In this document: piece after piece, positions 1 through 14,200 of the stretch
How the letters are laid out: each line of letters starts with the position of its first letter
Numbering within the stretch: position 1 is the stretch's first letter
Assembly (NCBI GenBank): GCA_000149265.1
Contig: CH003313.1
Coordinates: forward strand, 2,455,314-2,519,313
Length of the DNA: 64,000 nucleotides
Reading direction: 5' to 3'
Origin: Ciona savignyi
Taxonomy: Eukaryota > Chordata > Ascidiacea > Phlebobranchia > Cionidae
Program-made: the position numbers and the translations under genes
The notes under the pieces: model-generated
Seen by the model: only the letters and a program-made list of their open reading frames with translations
The model's database searches: none
What the model was told of the DNA's origin: nothing

Positions 1-466
1 CCCCTTGATTTTTGTATAGGAAATAGCCAGTATAGTTAATCAGAGCTTTCTATAACTTTTCACGACCCACCAAGATTCCTTTCCACCGGTGGGTCGCGAC
101 CCATAGTTTGAGAAACGCTGGTCTAAATCCAATTTATATCTTTTCTCTTTGCTTCTCCCACAAGAAAGATTAATATTTCTATATATTTCTAAATTCGATT
201 TATGTCTTTGCCTCGCTTAAACATCATCGTCACTTTTTATTCAAAATATATAAAAAATAGATGTTTTCTGAAATTAAATGAGATATTAGTCTTTCTTTAA
301 AAGATATGTAATTCAAAGAAATAGTGGCTGATTTCCAAACTTTTATAAACTATTTTTGTTAATGTATTAGCTGTGTTTTACATTGTATTGTGTTACCAAC
401 TGTGGGTAACTAATGATATAACAATTGTCTTAGTGAACGCAGTTTTAATGATTATTCATTGCACAG
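1..466. other. Left edge: intron of the giant gene
   Basis: This is AT-rich sequence ahead of the first visible exon, which begins in mid-codon, so the stretch is most simply the 3' part of an intron whose donor lies outside the window. The only recognisable item is the terminus of a hAT-like element at 61-126. An open frame from 373 runs into the exon but has no separate support as a start. Confidence 0.6.
61..126 (-). mobile_element. Terminal fragment of a hAT-like DNA transposon
   Basis: Read on the minus strand the end is CCAGCGTTTCTCAAACTATG followed by GGGTCGCGACCC. The CAGNGTTTCTCAA start and the palindromic GGGTCGCGACCC block are typical of non-autonomous hAT elements in animal genomes. 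The other end and the 8-bp duplication are not identifiable, so the extent is uncertain. Confidence 0.5.
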
Positions 467-3400
467 ATGCTGCTACGAGCACTTCTACGAATGGAACCCA
501 TGACACATCAGCTATCTTCCATCAGCATTACGGATCCGTGTTTGCCCCGGTGGACATCGGTAGTGGTGGAAGTGGAAGTTCTGGTGGTTCGGGTGGCGGA
601 GCGCTTCTTATGAAGGTACGGCTGATTGTGTGCATGGTAGTGATACATAGGATGGGATAGTTATGTTCATTCTCGTGAATGAGAAAAACAGGGAAGTTAA
701 CACACGAGCAATGGTCAGATCATCTCGCGCCCACCGTGGAGTTATTGAAGCTATTGCAGTGTGTTGTGTATGAATCAGATTCCTTAATTTACTAGAACAC
801 ATTAGTCCGTTGGGTTCAGGCACTGTTCATTAGGTGCCATGCCCAATCACACATAATTGACTCGCTAGAGACCAGTTTCGTATCTGCTACCCTTCGGCTG
901 AATGGTGACGTACTAACCAACTAAGCTAATTGGTGATGGTATTATTATATTTTGCTATATGCAGGTTGGCCGAACACTACACTTGGATGGTGTGTTATCA
1001 GCAGGTGGCATAAGTGGTACAGCACGTGGGTCAAGCGGTGGCTCCGGTGGTAGCATTCTTATCAAGGCCACCAATTTCTCTGGGCATGGCCAGATTTCAG
1101 TGCGTGGTGGGGATGGATTTGGTGGGGTCAATACTGATGGCTCGAAAGTTCTGGGTGGAGGTGGTGGTGGTGGCCGTATGGCTGTTCATATTCGCCACCA
1201 GAATAACTACGATGGCCTGTACACAACCGAGGGTGGAAAGGGATACTATGGGAATTCCGCTACGAACCTACCTGTAGATGGGTCGGCTGGAACTCTGTAC
1301 AAATATGAATCGAGACGAGGACCTCAGTATCGTGAGCTTAAATACAACAGCACGTTTGGTGACGGATTCAAACCTGATCATTCAATGCTGAAGATCGACG
1401 CAGGATCCCGTGGAGGATTCTACACTGATGCTGAACATTCTTCTCTTCCGACTATGATAATGGAAAACCGGACACTTGATTATGAGTTTGATGAGGTCCA
1501 ACTTCATGGTACAGTCAACCTTTACTTCTACCATCCTGCTGTAAGAAGAGTTGCTTTATTTTTTGCAGTTTCAGTTATTATCGATTAAACCTGGTCCTTT
1601 GTAGAATTCACATTTCGTTTCTGTGATTGCACATGAGTTGACTGGGGATAAACAAGGTGTCATAACAATACGGAATCACCAAATACTTTACGTTCATTAT
1701 GTGGAATCCACACATACCTATCTTGATGCACCATGCAGGTAAGCTTACAAGTTTGCATAAAAAGGATGAATATCTTAGACAGAGTAAATTTGGTCATTAG
1801 CCAGAATATGGAAACTTTAAAACTAGTAATTTACATTAGTATCGGCTGTTACACAGTAGCCCCAGGACCAGAAATTTAAGCTCTAAAAGGCCCATTACTC
1901 GGCTAGTAATTTGGTACTTGTTTTGATTGTGCCAGATCTGTAAAGAGCCTAGATTCTAGTTACAAAAAAAACAATGGCTCTATTATATATTATACAAAAA
2001 TACCTTTGCAGTAAATAATGCTAATAGAAAGCTAAACTGTCGGGACTACTACAGGGATGGGAATTAACTTTCGTATTACAGTTGATTTAAAATGAAAGAA
2101 CTGGAAACAATCCTGCTCAGACAAAAATGAGAAAGGTTTCTTTTCTAAGAAATGGAAATCAAATAGCAATATAGTAAAGAAAAAATTTCACACTTAAAAT
2201 TTTATTGTTTTTACGTTTAGTATGAAAGCTTTAAAATGCTAAAATGTATAGTTCCTGAGTAAAGTTCAACGAAAATTCATGAAAAAAGCAAACACAATCC
2301 ATATAGGATAGGTGGTTAAGATATTCTTTTTTATTCCCATGAATGGTAAAGCCAAGGGGGTTAGCACATGGGCAATCGTCAGATTAGCTCTCGCCCACTT
2401 TTGATTTACCAGACCTATTGCAGTGTGTTGTGTTTGATTCAAACGTTCCTTTAATTTGATGGGTTTAAGAAATTTCCACAAAGTTCTTTCCTCAAGGATA
2501 CAACAACCCTTCGGCTAAAAAACGATGTACTTACCGACCAAGCTAATCAGTCGGACGAAATATTTTGAAATAGATGCTACACAATATTTAGCAACCTGCT
2601 AATGCTAAGTTCTAAACTAAGTAACATTGTGACTACAGCTTCGATGTGGCTGCCGGTGGTGAAGCTGTGTTGCCCAGCACCGTGGTTCTGGTGAGTCGTG
2701 TGACACGACTGGCAGGCAGGATGACCGGAGTGCACGAACTTGCCATCGAAAGAACAGCCAAGTTTTACGTGATGGGACAGGCGCATACTAGCCAGGTGAA
2801 GTAATGCTCCAAATGGAGGATATTAATGTATTTTCAGAATTTCATTTGGCTAATTCTAATTAGTTTTGTTAGTTTATTCATTTTAAATAGTCATACATAG
2901 GGTAACCTGTATGGTTCATTATTTCTCCATTAGGTACCATGCGCTGCATTAGCTCCAGTGAGAATGCAGTAATCTAAAGGTTTCCGCTAAACATTTGTTG
3001 TAACTCATTTAAAGAAAAATATTTATGTTTATCCCTGTGATGGGGAAAACCAAGGGGGTTAACACACGGGTAGTCATCCCACTGTTGGGTTACCGGAGCT
3101 ATTGTAGAGTGTTGTGTATGATTTAGACATTCCTTTAATTTGGTAGAACCAAATACTTCATTGGTTTCAGGCAATTTTGTTATAACTCAAAGATTGCCAA
3201 TCTGAAAATGTGTTTTAACTCATTTTGTTGCTCCTCAGGAATAAATAGCATCCTGTGCCATCTAGCCTAATGATAACACAAGGATACTTTGCTTTACAGG
3301 TTGCAGATGGTTCAGATCCTTATGATGGACATCGTAGCAATATACAACCAAGTGGTCACCTTGTGCTTGGAAGCATGGTCGTTAACAGGAATGGAAGGCT

Positions 3401-5299
3401 GGTGGCAAGGTTTCCAACCACAACCACTGACCCCACATTCATTGTGGCTAATACAGAGGTCAAGTATGGGGGGATGCTCAAATCGGAAAGCACACACTTG
3501 AAGCTGGACAGCAGTACACTTGTGTTGGAGTCAGGTAAGAACTACTGTTCAGCTGAATAGCTTGCTGTAGGTTTAAAAAGTTGTTAGATTGTTTATTGTT
3601 TCCTGGATAATGCACATCTGTAATTTTCTGAACAATGCAATAGCCCCAGTTACCCTATGGTGAGCACAAGACAGGTTTTCCATTTTTCCATGTGGTAATG
3701 CCCTTTATGTAAGTAATATTGAACTTACTAACACCAGATTAAAATCGAGAATGCACAGATCATGCCTCTTAGCAAATTTGTAACATTTTACTATTCACAT
3801 TTAAATGTATTGTTGCAGGTGGAACCATCAGTGGGGATGGGGCAGGGTATAAGCTCCATCAGGCTAGCGGTTATTGCGGTGCACACGGCTGCTCAGGTGG
3901 TTCATATGCAGCACTTGGGGGACATGGAAGGAACGTGGGGAATGTAGAGGATGGAACTTTCCCGTTCGATTCCATTTCCAAGCCAACTTCACCCGGGATT
4001 GGCGGAGCAGGTAACCTTTGATATTAACTCCTGATCGCTTTACCAACTATTAAGATAAAAGTAATGGTGTAGTGATTTTTAGTAAACTTTGTGCTGGAGA
4101 TAAAACAGGATTGGATATTCATGTTAATCCCCATGAATGGGAAAACCTAAGGTTATCACACAGAAAAAAACACAGAAAAAGATTAACAAAAAAAATGTTA
4201 ACACACAAACGATGTTCCTATGCTAAACATTTCTCTGCTAAACTGTATTAAAATATTTATGTGCTATCTGTACAGATGTTTTGTTTGACACAACATTATA
4301 TTATATTGGTAGGAGCGAATGGTGGAGCTGGAGGTGGCCACTTATCCTTGTCACTTGGCGATCATCTCAAATTGGATGGTTTGCTAAGCGTTAATGGAGT
4401 GAATGCCATGACAAACACTGTAAATAGTGGAGCTGGTACTGGTGGAAGCATCTTTATAAAATCACCATCTATCTCTGGTGTTGGAAAAATATCGGTAAGT
4501 GGCGAACAAATTAGTTAGATTCTTCTACAATATTACTAATCTGTATCTGTCTCTATTACTCTGTTTTAGCAGATTTGGCTTTTAATTTTCTTAGTATTTA
4601 AGCTAATGATTGAACATTAAAATGTATGTATAAATCGAGTTATGTTCTTAATTAAATATTTATTTTATCTTTTTTTATTTTGGGCATTGTTCTTTATATT
4701 GTCCGACTAAGTAGCTTGGTGGGGTAGTGTGTCACCTTTTTAGTCAAAAGGTTGCAGGTTTAAAACTGGTCGTTAGCTAGTGGGTTGTGTTCTTGGGAAA
4801 TGCAGTTTACAGACATTGCCTGAACCCAGAAGAATGATGGGTTCTTTCAAAGTAACGGAGCGTCTTAATTATACACAACTAACTGCAATGGCTCCAGACC
4901 CCACAGAAGGCACAAGGTAATCTGATGATTGCCCCTGCGCCTACCCCCCTGGTTTTTAATAAACATGAATATCCTATCCTTTGTTTAAATTATATATTGG
5001 TTTGTTATTGGGGTGTGTTCAGTGTTGTATCTTCCTTTAATGCTCACAATCCTACCAGAGCAAGGGTGGCCATGGCCATACATGGTCACGGTCCGGGGTC
5101 CAATACGGAAGTGGCGGTGGAAGCGGGGGGAGGATTGCTCTTCATCTCGGATCATCTCCATCGCATTTCCGAGGAACTTTCTCCATCATCGGAGGTCTGG
5201 GCTACACTAACGCCGGACCAGGAACTGTGTACCTGCACAGCCCTAGTGTGGTTGATCATAGCAATTCCACTGCAAGGCAAAAGCGGGACACCTCAGATG
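467..5299 (+). CDS. Exons 1-8: glycine-rich solenoid-like region, first half
   Basis: Short hydrophobic strands alternate with glycine-rich turns: [19 protein letters not shown] in exon 1, [19 protein letters not shown] and [12 protein letters not shown] in exon 2, [17 protein letters not shown] in exon 7 and [15 protein letters not shown] in exon 8. The pattern G-S-G-G-(S)-I-x-I-K followed by an I-S-V-x-G-G turn and a poly-Gly-R-(I/M)-A-(V/L)-H strand recurs, as expected of a right-handed beta-solenoid or similar repeat fold. Exon 2 (192 codons) continues into a non-Gly segment (exons 3-5) that is paralogous in position to exons 9-11. Exon 8 ends with [12 protein letters not shown], which contains an R-x-K-R proprotein-convertase motif. 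The repeat reading is direct; the fold is inference. Confidence 0.85.
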
Positions 5300-8200
5300 G
5301 TAACTTGGATGTTTTAGGATATGATGTTTATGTTTATCCCCTTTAATCGGAAAACCAGGAAGGTTAACACACAGGCAATGTTAGATTACCTCGAGCCCAA
5401 CGTATGGTTACGTGAGTTATCACAGTGTGTGATTTACACGTTCTTTAAATTCGATAGGACCCATTAATCAGCTTGATTCAAACAATGCCTTTAAGTGCTT
5501 TGCACAAGGACACAATGACTTAGTAGCGGACGTTTTAAAACAGCAACCTTTTAGTTAAAAAGAGGACGAACTAATCCACCAAACTAATCAGTCAGACACT
5601 TTACCAATATTTTTGTGCATTACTTTTATATATAAGTAAATAACCGATTTGTCCATCATATATATATATATATATTACTAAATTCATTATCTTGTTTCAA
5701 CGCTAGATCTGTTTAATGTAAACAAGGACACAACGGACTAGCTAGCGATCTGTTTCGAATCCACAAACTTTTGGCTAAAAGGCAACGCACTAACCCGCTA
5801 ACTAATCGGTAATTTAAAAATTCTTTGTTCCTACAGTTGCAGAAAGCACAATTAGAAAGATTGTGATCGTGGACCAAGAAAATGTGAATACTGGATGCGT
5901 AATTCTTGGATGGACGGGTGGGGAGAGCAGGTCTCCCTTGCACCTCCATGAACTGCGGGTGGTGAACCGAGGTTGTGCACACATCGTCAACGGACCTCTG
6001 ACAGGACAACCTTTGGGTATGACAGTTGACCAGCTTACTGGTGACCACACTGGTGTTGTTGTCGTACGAAAAGACACCAAACTTATTGTATCACCAAATG
6101 CGCATAGAACTGAGATCAGCGTCTCGATGAACATCACTCTGTAAGTAGCATTTTGATACATGATTCTGATGTCATGTGCGGAAAGTTGCCTAATTTGATA
6201 TTTATACCGACAATATGTGTGAATATATTATGCGGAAGGTACTCAATGAATTGCCTGATGTAGTGTATTTAAATCAATCAAAAATTGTTATGCCAACGTG
6301 CAATAGCTTCGATAACCCAACCTTGTTATAAAAAACGTCATCGTCCTTTATACTTAGCTTTCTAATTATAATGATAGGATAGGAAATTTACATTTATCCC
6401 CGTTAATGGGAAAGCCAAGGGGTTAAAACACAGGCAATTGTCAGATCACCTCAAGCCCAACCAACTAGCTGGTGTCCAGTTTCGAACATGCAACCATTTG
6501 GCTTAAATCGCAATAACCTACTAAGCTAATCGGTCAGACATAATACTCAAATTATGTATAATCTTGTTACAGAGATGGGCAGCTCCAGATACCAAGTAAA
6601 ATCCGCTATAATGCCAAAATGGTGGTTCATGGACATTTATTGGGAGGTTCTGACTTCACTGTGGCTACTTCTAATGGTCGCCTTTGGCTTGGTGCCCATG
6701 GTTTTACCTCCACCAGTAACTGTGTTTACATTGCAAACTGCCTGGCATCAAATGAAAGAGGTCACTACCGATTCAGCACAGTCACGATACACGCCAACGC
6801 CATTCTTGAGTTTGGAAAGTCTGGTGTCATTAACTTGGAGAGAAATAGTCAGGCACTGACACTGGATGTTTGTGACCGGTTAGTATTTCAAGTGTAAGTG
6901 AACTGTTTCTTGTATTGACTCCCTTGTTTATTGTAGACTGGATTTGGATTATCGATCAAAACTGCGAATTTCGGATGCACTGAAAGTCAACGCTGAGAAA
7001 TTTAAGTTGGAGAATGGAGGCATGGTTGATGGGGATTATAGTGGGCATACAAATCAAACGGGTGCTGGTGCGGGTAGGCGGTGTTCATGCGGCGGTGGTA
7101 CTGGCGCTGGGCATGGTGGTCGTGGTGGACAGGCTGATAGCCATTCGTGCAGTGGGGGACTCACATATGACTCACAATGCCTTCCAACTATCATTGGGAG
7201 CGGTGGAGGTTTAGACAACGGTGGAAGTGGTACGTTGCTTGCTAATGTGGCTTGTATTCAATTCCAACAGATTAGTCTAGTGGGTTAGGGTGTTGCCTTT
7301 AAGCCAAAGGGTTGCAGGTACGAAACTAGACACTAGCTAGTCAGTTGTGTGCTTAAACCTACGTAATTTGAACCCGCAGTGGATTAATGGGCACTTCTTA
7401 ACTAAAGGGACATATAAATCATACACAACACACTACAATAGCTATCTCTGGTAACCCGACAGTGGGGGCTAACACCCTTGGTTTTCCCATTCACGGGGAT
7501 AAAAATAAATATTCTATTCTATCCTATTTATTCATTAAATTTGCAGGCGGTGGCGCTCTCCTGTTGACCACAAGTGATCTTGCTGTGATAGATGGTGTGA
7601 TCAGTCTTAATGGGCAAAATGCAGGGTCTTATGGAGGTGGAGGGTCAGGGGGATCCATCACCATGCAAAACAACTGGTTTGAGGGATGGGGCTTGGTCAG
7701 GGCAAATGGTGGACACACTCATGGAAGATCTTCGCACAGATATTGCACCAGAGTTGGAGGAGGAGGAGGGGGTGGAAGGATTAAGACCTTCTCCCCATCA
7801 GGCATCCCTAAACCTCTTTTCTGGAGGAGAAGGGTTGATGGAGGAAGCTCACCTTCTTATGGAGGAGAAATCGGCAGTTTGTGTCCGTTGTCAAGCACTG
7901 GTTATTTCGACTTCTTTTTGTCGCCTCAAGCGAGAGAGCAGCACTCGTGTGGTTGTAATGCAGAGATGAGGTCAGGTAGTCCAGCTGTTGGGAGAGATTA
8001 CTGCTCATCTAATGGTGTTTGGAACCACACACTCAATCAATGTGTGTGTAATAGTGGGTATGTTGGCTTCAGCTGTCAGTTCCAATGTGATGCAAACTCT
8101 ACCTGCAATGGCCGTGGGACTTGTGACTTCGAATCTGGCTGCTGTCTGTGCGATGAGGGTTACGTGGGCATGAGATGCGAACATTCATGCCACGTGGCTA

Positions 8201-11200
8201 CTGACTGCAATGGCCATGGAAAGTGCAATTTGTTTGGGCAATGTGAGTGTGACGCATGCTACAGTGGCCAGAACTGTGAGTTGCTTTGTGGATCGAGTTC
8301 CCCAGACGAACGGGGACAATGCGTTGACGACACTTGTCAATGTCAACCTTGTTATTCGGGACCTTTCTGTGAGTTGGAGTGTTCAGCCCGAGGGTCATGC
8401 TACCAAAACACCACAACTGGACTGGGATCATGTATGTGCACAGATACCGATCGGTGGACTGGAAGGGTTTGCAATGAAGCAAGGTGTCCTGGAAGCTCAA
8501 TTTCCGGAAGTTTCCTTCAGTACTGCAGTGGACGTGGTCTGTGCAACAAAGCACTTCATCAGTGTTATTGTGAACCTGGTTGGCTTGGTGGAGATTGTTC
8601 AGTGATAGATTGTCCTGGAGATCCGGATTGTTCATCGCATGGCTCGTGTGGACTTTCTCAAGATGCACAACCTGTTTGCACTTGTAGTGAGTCATACTTT
8701 GGCTCTGCTTGTCAATATCACTGTGCAAATGGAAATGTCACTAAAGCAAGTGCATTATTTGAGATCTTGATTGACGGGGAAACAGGAAAGCCTTTATTCA
8801 CTCCAACATCTGATGAATGTCTGTGCGACGCATGCTGGACTGGAAAGCAATGCAATGTGGTTTGTTCTGGGTACGGAGTCTGCAACAGTGGAACTTGTGA
8901 TTGTGATCCACTATCTGGCTGGCGGGGGGAGAGTTGTGAAGTGCCTGGCTGTCCCGGCTATAACGGATTAGACTGCACAGGCCATGGAGAATGCATAAGT
9001 TCAACTCATACATGCGTGTGTGATGCTGGCTGGAGAGGCGTGGCATGCCATGAGCCGGACTGTCCTGGGGAACCAGATTGCTTCAACCGTGGAACTTGTG
9101 TAACTGAAGAACCTGATCACTCAGCCGAAAATCCTGATCACTCAGCAGCTGGCGAAATGCTTGAACAACTGTTGACGACACCAGTGTGCCGAGATTGCCA
9201 AATTGGATGGATGGGAGAAGCATGTAATGATCCATGTGTAAACGGCGTGCAGGTATACCTCTTATTTTTTGGACCTTGAGTAAAGCACTCAACGGACATT
9301 GTCTGAACTCAAATTAAAGAAACGTTTGAATCATACAAAGCACACTGCAATAGCTCCAGTAACCTAACAATGGGCCTGAGGTGATCTGATGATTGTTCGT
9401 GTGTAACCCTCTTGCGTTTTCCCATTCACAGGGATAAACACGAATATCCTCTCCTATTTTTATTTTAATAATTTTTGTGTTCACTTTACCTTTTTGCCAG
9501 GATCCACCGAACAGCGGCAATTGCGTGTGTCAACCAGGATGGTCTGGTGTTGGCTGCAACTCAGAATGCTCAGGCAATGGAAGGATCGTCAATGGTTCAT
9601 GCAGTTGCTTCTATAACCTCGGTTTCAAGGGAGACCTTTGTGACATTCCAGGTTTGTCACATCGACTGGAATGCTAATCTAAAAACGTTCTTTTTAGCCA
9701 TATAAAATTAAATATTCATGTTTATCTCTGTGAATAGGAAAAACTAAGGGGGTTAATAACACACAGACAATCGTCAGATTACCTCCAGCGTCGGTTTACC
9801 AAAGCTATTGCAGTTTTTTTGTAAATCAGACAGTTCTTTCATTTGATAGAACCCATCATTTCAGTGGCTGTATCTAATATTCGTGTGCTGAATCACAAAA
9901 ACAAAGTATAGAGTGGACTAAACACAACATACAAATACAATTTTCATTGTAACCAGCGAGTGTTCTTGGCAGGTTGTCCTGGGTTGAATGGATTGGATTG
10001 TTCGGGCCACGGGGAGTGTGACAGTGCGGAGGCAGATTGCACATGTGAGCCTGGATGGCGTGGGATCGGTTGTGAATATCCTGACTGCCCAGGTAGTAAT
10101 GTTCACTAATGTGCTAAATTATATGTGTCTTAAACCATTCCACCTTGTAGTCTTGACCAGGGAATATTTGAGAGGTCTATCCAGGCAACTGCTTATTTGA
10201 TCTTTACATTTTCAATAAGATTTCACTCTGAAAAAGGCACTTAACAGACACTGCTACAATTCGGTGGATTTAAATGGATCAATCAAAAATGCACTAAATA
10301 TATATATACATTGCAATGGCAAAGAAAACCGTGCAAGAATGTGTCATAATGAATATCATTGCCTTACTCACGAAAACTAATTAAGCAGATTAAACTACAT
10401 GTTGTTCTGTATGCAGGCGACCCTGACTGCAATAATCGTGGAACCTGCAATGATCAGGTTGATCCTCCAACTTGTACCAACTGCCACCAAGATTGGATGG
10501 GTATTGACTGCGGGTCACCTTGTCTACATGGAAAACAGGTAACCTGTTGCAGCTGATGACTTTTCCTTATGTTTCCTCAGAAAATACTATGTTTTAATCA
10601 GTCTAGCTCAGGGGTCATCAACCTTTAGCAATTCTAACCTATATTCCACAAAATAATTTACTGAGAGCCACAAAAGTAATAATAAACTTTTTAAGCGCTC
10701 GCTACAGTAATAATAAAATTAATAACAGCTGCATCAAAGGACAAAAGAGCCACATGTGACTCCGAATCCAAGATTGCATTCCCCAGGTCTGACTCATCAG
10801 TAGGCCATCTGCTAAAGGAGCGCAAATTCCAAGCACACCTTGCTATTTCCTAGTGTTGGGCTGCAAGTTACTAGATATGAATAAAAAAAATGAGAAAACT
10901 TCCCATTTTAAAATGCAATACTTCCAGTAACCCACTGTGGACTTATTCTCCATCGAGACCTGTGTCATGTCATGTTCTATGCAGGAACCAGCAAACAGTG
11001 GAAATTGTGTATGCGATAGAGGATGGGCTGGGACAGGATGCAACTCGGAATGCTCTGGACATGGCGAGATCGTTGATGGGATTTGTCACTGCGATTATGC
11101 AAGTGGATGGAAGGGTGAACTCTGCGATATTCCAGGCTGCCCTGGCTTGAATAAAATGGATTGCTCTGGACGAGGTAGGCTATATGACAGATTTTCTTTA

Positions 11201-14200
11201 ATTTGTTGTTTATTTAGTTTTTTTATCGGCATAGGTTTCGAACCACTGATGGGCTTGTCACCGAGACCGTTTTTAAATAGAAAAGTTATATGTATCGGTC
11301 TATAACCATTCAGCCACACAACCGTACTTGATTTGTTGTTTATTGCATATTATTTCGACCTAGGAACCTGCAACAGTGCGACATCTGTGTGCACATGTGA
11401 GCCTGGTTGGGTGGGGTATGGCTGTGAGCACACAGATTGCCCTGGAGAGCCGGATTGTATGGGTCGTGGTGTGTGTGATGGTGTCAACTTCGAACCACCA
11501 AGATGTGTCAACTGTGCGGCTGGATGGATGGGCGTCGGCTGCGATGAACCTTGCTTTAATGGGACGCAGATAGTAGCCAACAGTGACCAGTGCACTTGCC
11601 ACCCGGTATTATTTCACCACTGACCTACCTACCTTTTTTAACATTTAATTTGTGACACTATCTTATTTTGATTTTTGACACTATCCTGGTACCAGCTTAC
11701 CATTAACCTGTCTACCGTTTTTAAATTTCTGACAGTGCTTTGCTGGAATTGGGTGCACCTCTGAATGTTCAGGCCACGGCCTCTGCTCTGGCACCTCGTG
11801 TGCCTGCAACGCTGGATATTGGGGAGAAAAGTGCGAAGTGAAGGGGTGCCCAGGGGATTCCCAATCGTGTTCTGGTCATGGATCATGCAACTATGAAACC
11901 CAGGTTTTGCTCATTATGCACTTGCCATGCTAGGAAAGGATGTTCATATTTATCCCTTTGGATGGGAAAATACAAGAGACCTTAACACACGAGCAATCAT
12001 CAGATCACCTCAAGCCCACTGTCGATTTACTGGAGCTATTGCAGTGTGTTTTGTATAATTTGGACTTTCCTTCAATTTGGTACAACCCATCCTTTTACTA
12101 GGTTCAGGTAATGTTTATTAAGTGCCTTGCCCAAGGACACAACAGACTTGCTAGCGACCAGTTTTGAATCTGAAACCCTTCGGTTAAAAGGCGACGCACT
12201 AACCTATTAAGCTAATTGGTCGGACAAATGTAACAACTCAGATGGTTATAGCAACTCACACATTTTGCTTTGCAGACATGCACCTGTGATGAAGGGTTCA
12301 ATGGCATTGGGTGCTCAGAACCTGATTGCCCAGGTGAACCTAACTGCAATGGCAAGGGTGTATGTTCCACAACACCATATTATGCCAATGTTAACGATCA
12401 GCTGGATATTGGGTTGACTGTGCTCAGACTGATAACTCTGCCTCGATGTCTTAACTGTGTGGAAGGATGGTTCGGTGAATCATGCGGCTCTCAATGTGTA
12501 AACGGCACAGTGGTAAGTTTTCTTCAGCAAAATATATCTTCCACATATTCTTAACCTTTACCCACAGTCGAGTGATTTACAATCCTGTAACTGCCATCCA
12601 TGCTACTCGGGCCTGCGTTGTGACATAGAGTGCTCGAACAATGGCGCTTGTGACGTGGACTTAGGTGTTTGTTTATGCGAGAGAGCAGCAGGGGATGCTT
12701 GGGTCGGTGACAAATGCCAATATCAAGGTTCGGTTGACGCTGTAAATTTGTATGTGTAGGTTATAAATTAAACTCCACTGCCAGGTTGTCCAGGCGTGGA
12801 TGGCTCGTGCAGTGGTAACGGAATGTGCTCTGTGACGAGCAGTTCATGCGAATGCTTCCCTGGGTGGACTGGTGTCGACTGTGCCACACCAGAGTGCCCC
12901 GAACAGTGCAATGGACATGGGGAGTGCCTGGATACTTCACCACGACAGTGCAAGTATGTCGACCTGTTTATTGTATCAAACAACTTTGTTGTTATGTCGT
13001 TATTGTTGTTTTTTAATTGTGTTTCAATAATCGTAATTGTTTTTGTTTTTTTTTCACAGTATTGTTTTTCGTCCAGGTTTGGCGGCCGCGTCCGCTGTAT
13101 TTATTTATTTATCCCTTTTTTATTGACATGTTTTAACAAATGTCCGTTTTGCATCTTTTCCTGTTCCTGTGTTGTGATTTGCCTTATTTGCCATTATTTA
13201 ATACTAGTTTACAAAATAGAAACTAAAACTAACTATAAATAATAACGTAGTCCAAAAAATTGACATTTTTGAGATGACCACGATTATTAAAAAAGTGTTT
13301 TTCAATACTGTGATGTATTGTATTACAACTTGTAATTATTTAAGTTAATTCCAGTAATAATATATATTATTATTGTTTAATACAAGAGTGGAATTATTGT
13401 AGGTGTGCATCGAACTGGGGCGGCGAATATTGTAATGAGCCTTGTATCAATGGAACAAACGTGGATGGATCGAAGTGTGCTTGTGAACCATGTTATGCAG
13501 GGGTGGGATGCAACTCTATATGCTCAGGTGATGTAATGGTCTGATTTTTCAAGACCGTTGGACTCAATTATGATATGATACACTGACCATATTGGGCTTA
13601 ACATGATATTCATGTTTATCATTGTGAATAAAAAAACCATAGGTATTCATCAGATTACCTCATGCCCACTGTCGGGTTACTGGAGCTATTTTAATGTGTT
13701 GTGTATGATTAAGAAATTTCATATATTAAGAGGGTTTAGGCAATGTTCGTTAAGTGCCTCGCCCAAAGAAACAACCGACAAGGTAGTGATCAGTTTCGAA
13801 CCTGCAACCCTTCAGTTGAAAGGTGTCACACTAACCCACTGAGCTAATAAGTCAGATAAAATTATGAATTTTTATAATGCTTAATTCTTGGTTTAGGTTT
13901 TGGAGAATGCGTTGCACACAGCACTACTGGGGCATTGTATTGCGAATGTTACATTGAGATCGGTAATAAAGGACCGACCTGTTCGATCCCAAGCTGCCCT
14001 GGATGGCCTCTTGATTGCTCTGGGCATGGAGACTGCAATCTGGGTAGCAGGGAGTGTGAATGCGCTCCTGGCTGGAAGGGCGTTGCTTGCCATATTCCAG
14101 ATTGTTCAGGTTGGTATGCAGTGTGTTGTTTATGACTAAGACGTTCCTTCTATTTTGTAGAACCCAATAATTCACTAGGTTCAGGCAATGTCCATTAGGT

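Noticed and set aside
8198-8728. Minus-strand open frame of 176 codons inside exon 12
   Set aside because: It is a shadow of the EGF-coding strand, without recognisable domains.
12796-13242. Long open frame running past exon 21 into intron 21, hydrophobic
   Set aside because: The extension is T-rich intron sequence. A GTATGT donor at 12954 and an in-phase next exon at 13403 explain the locus better than a membrane segment.
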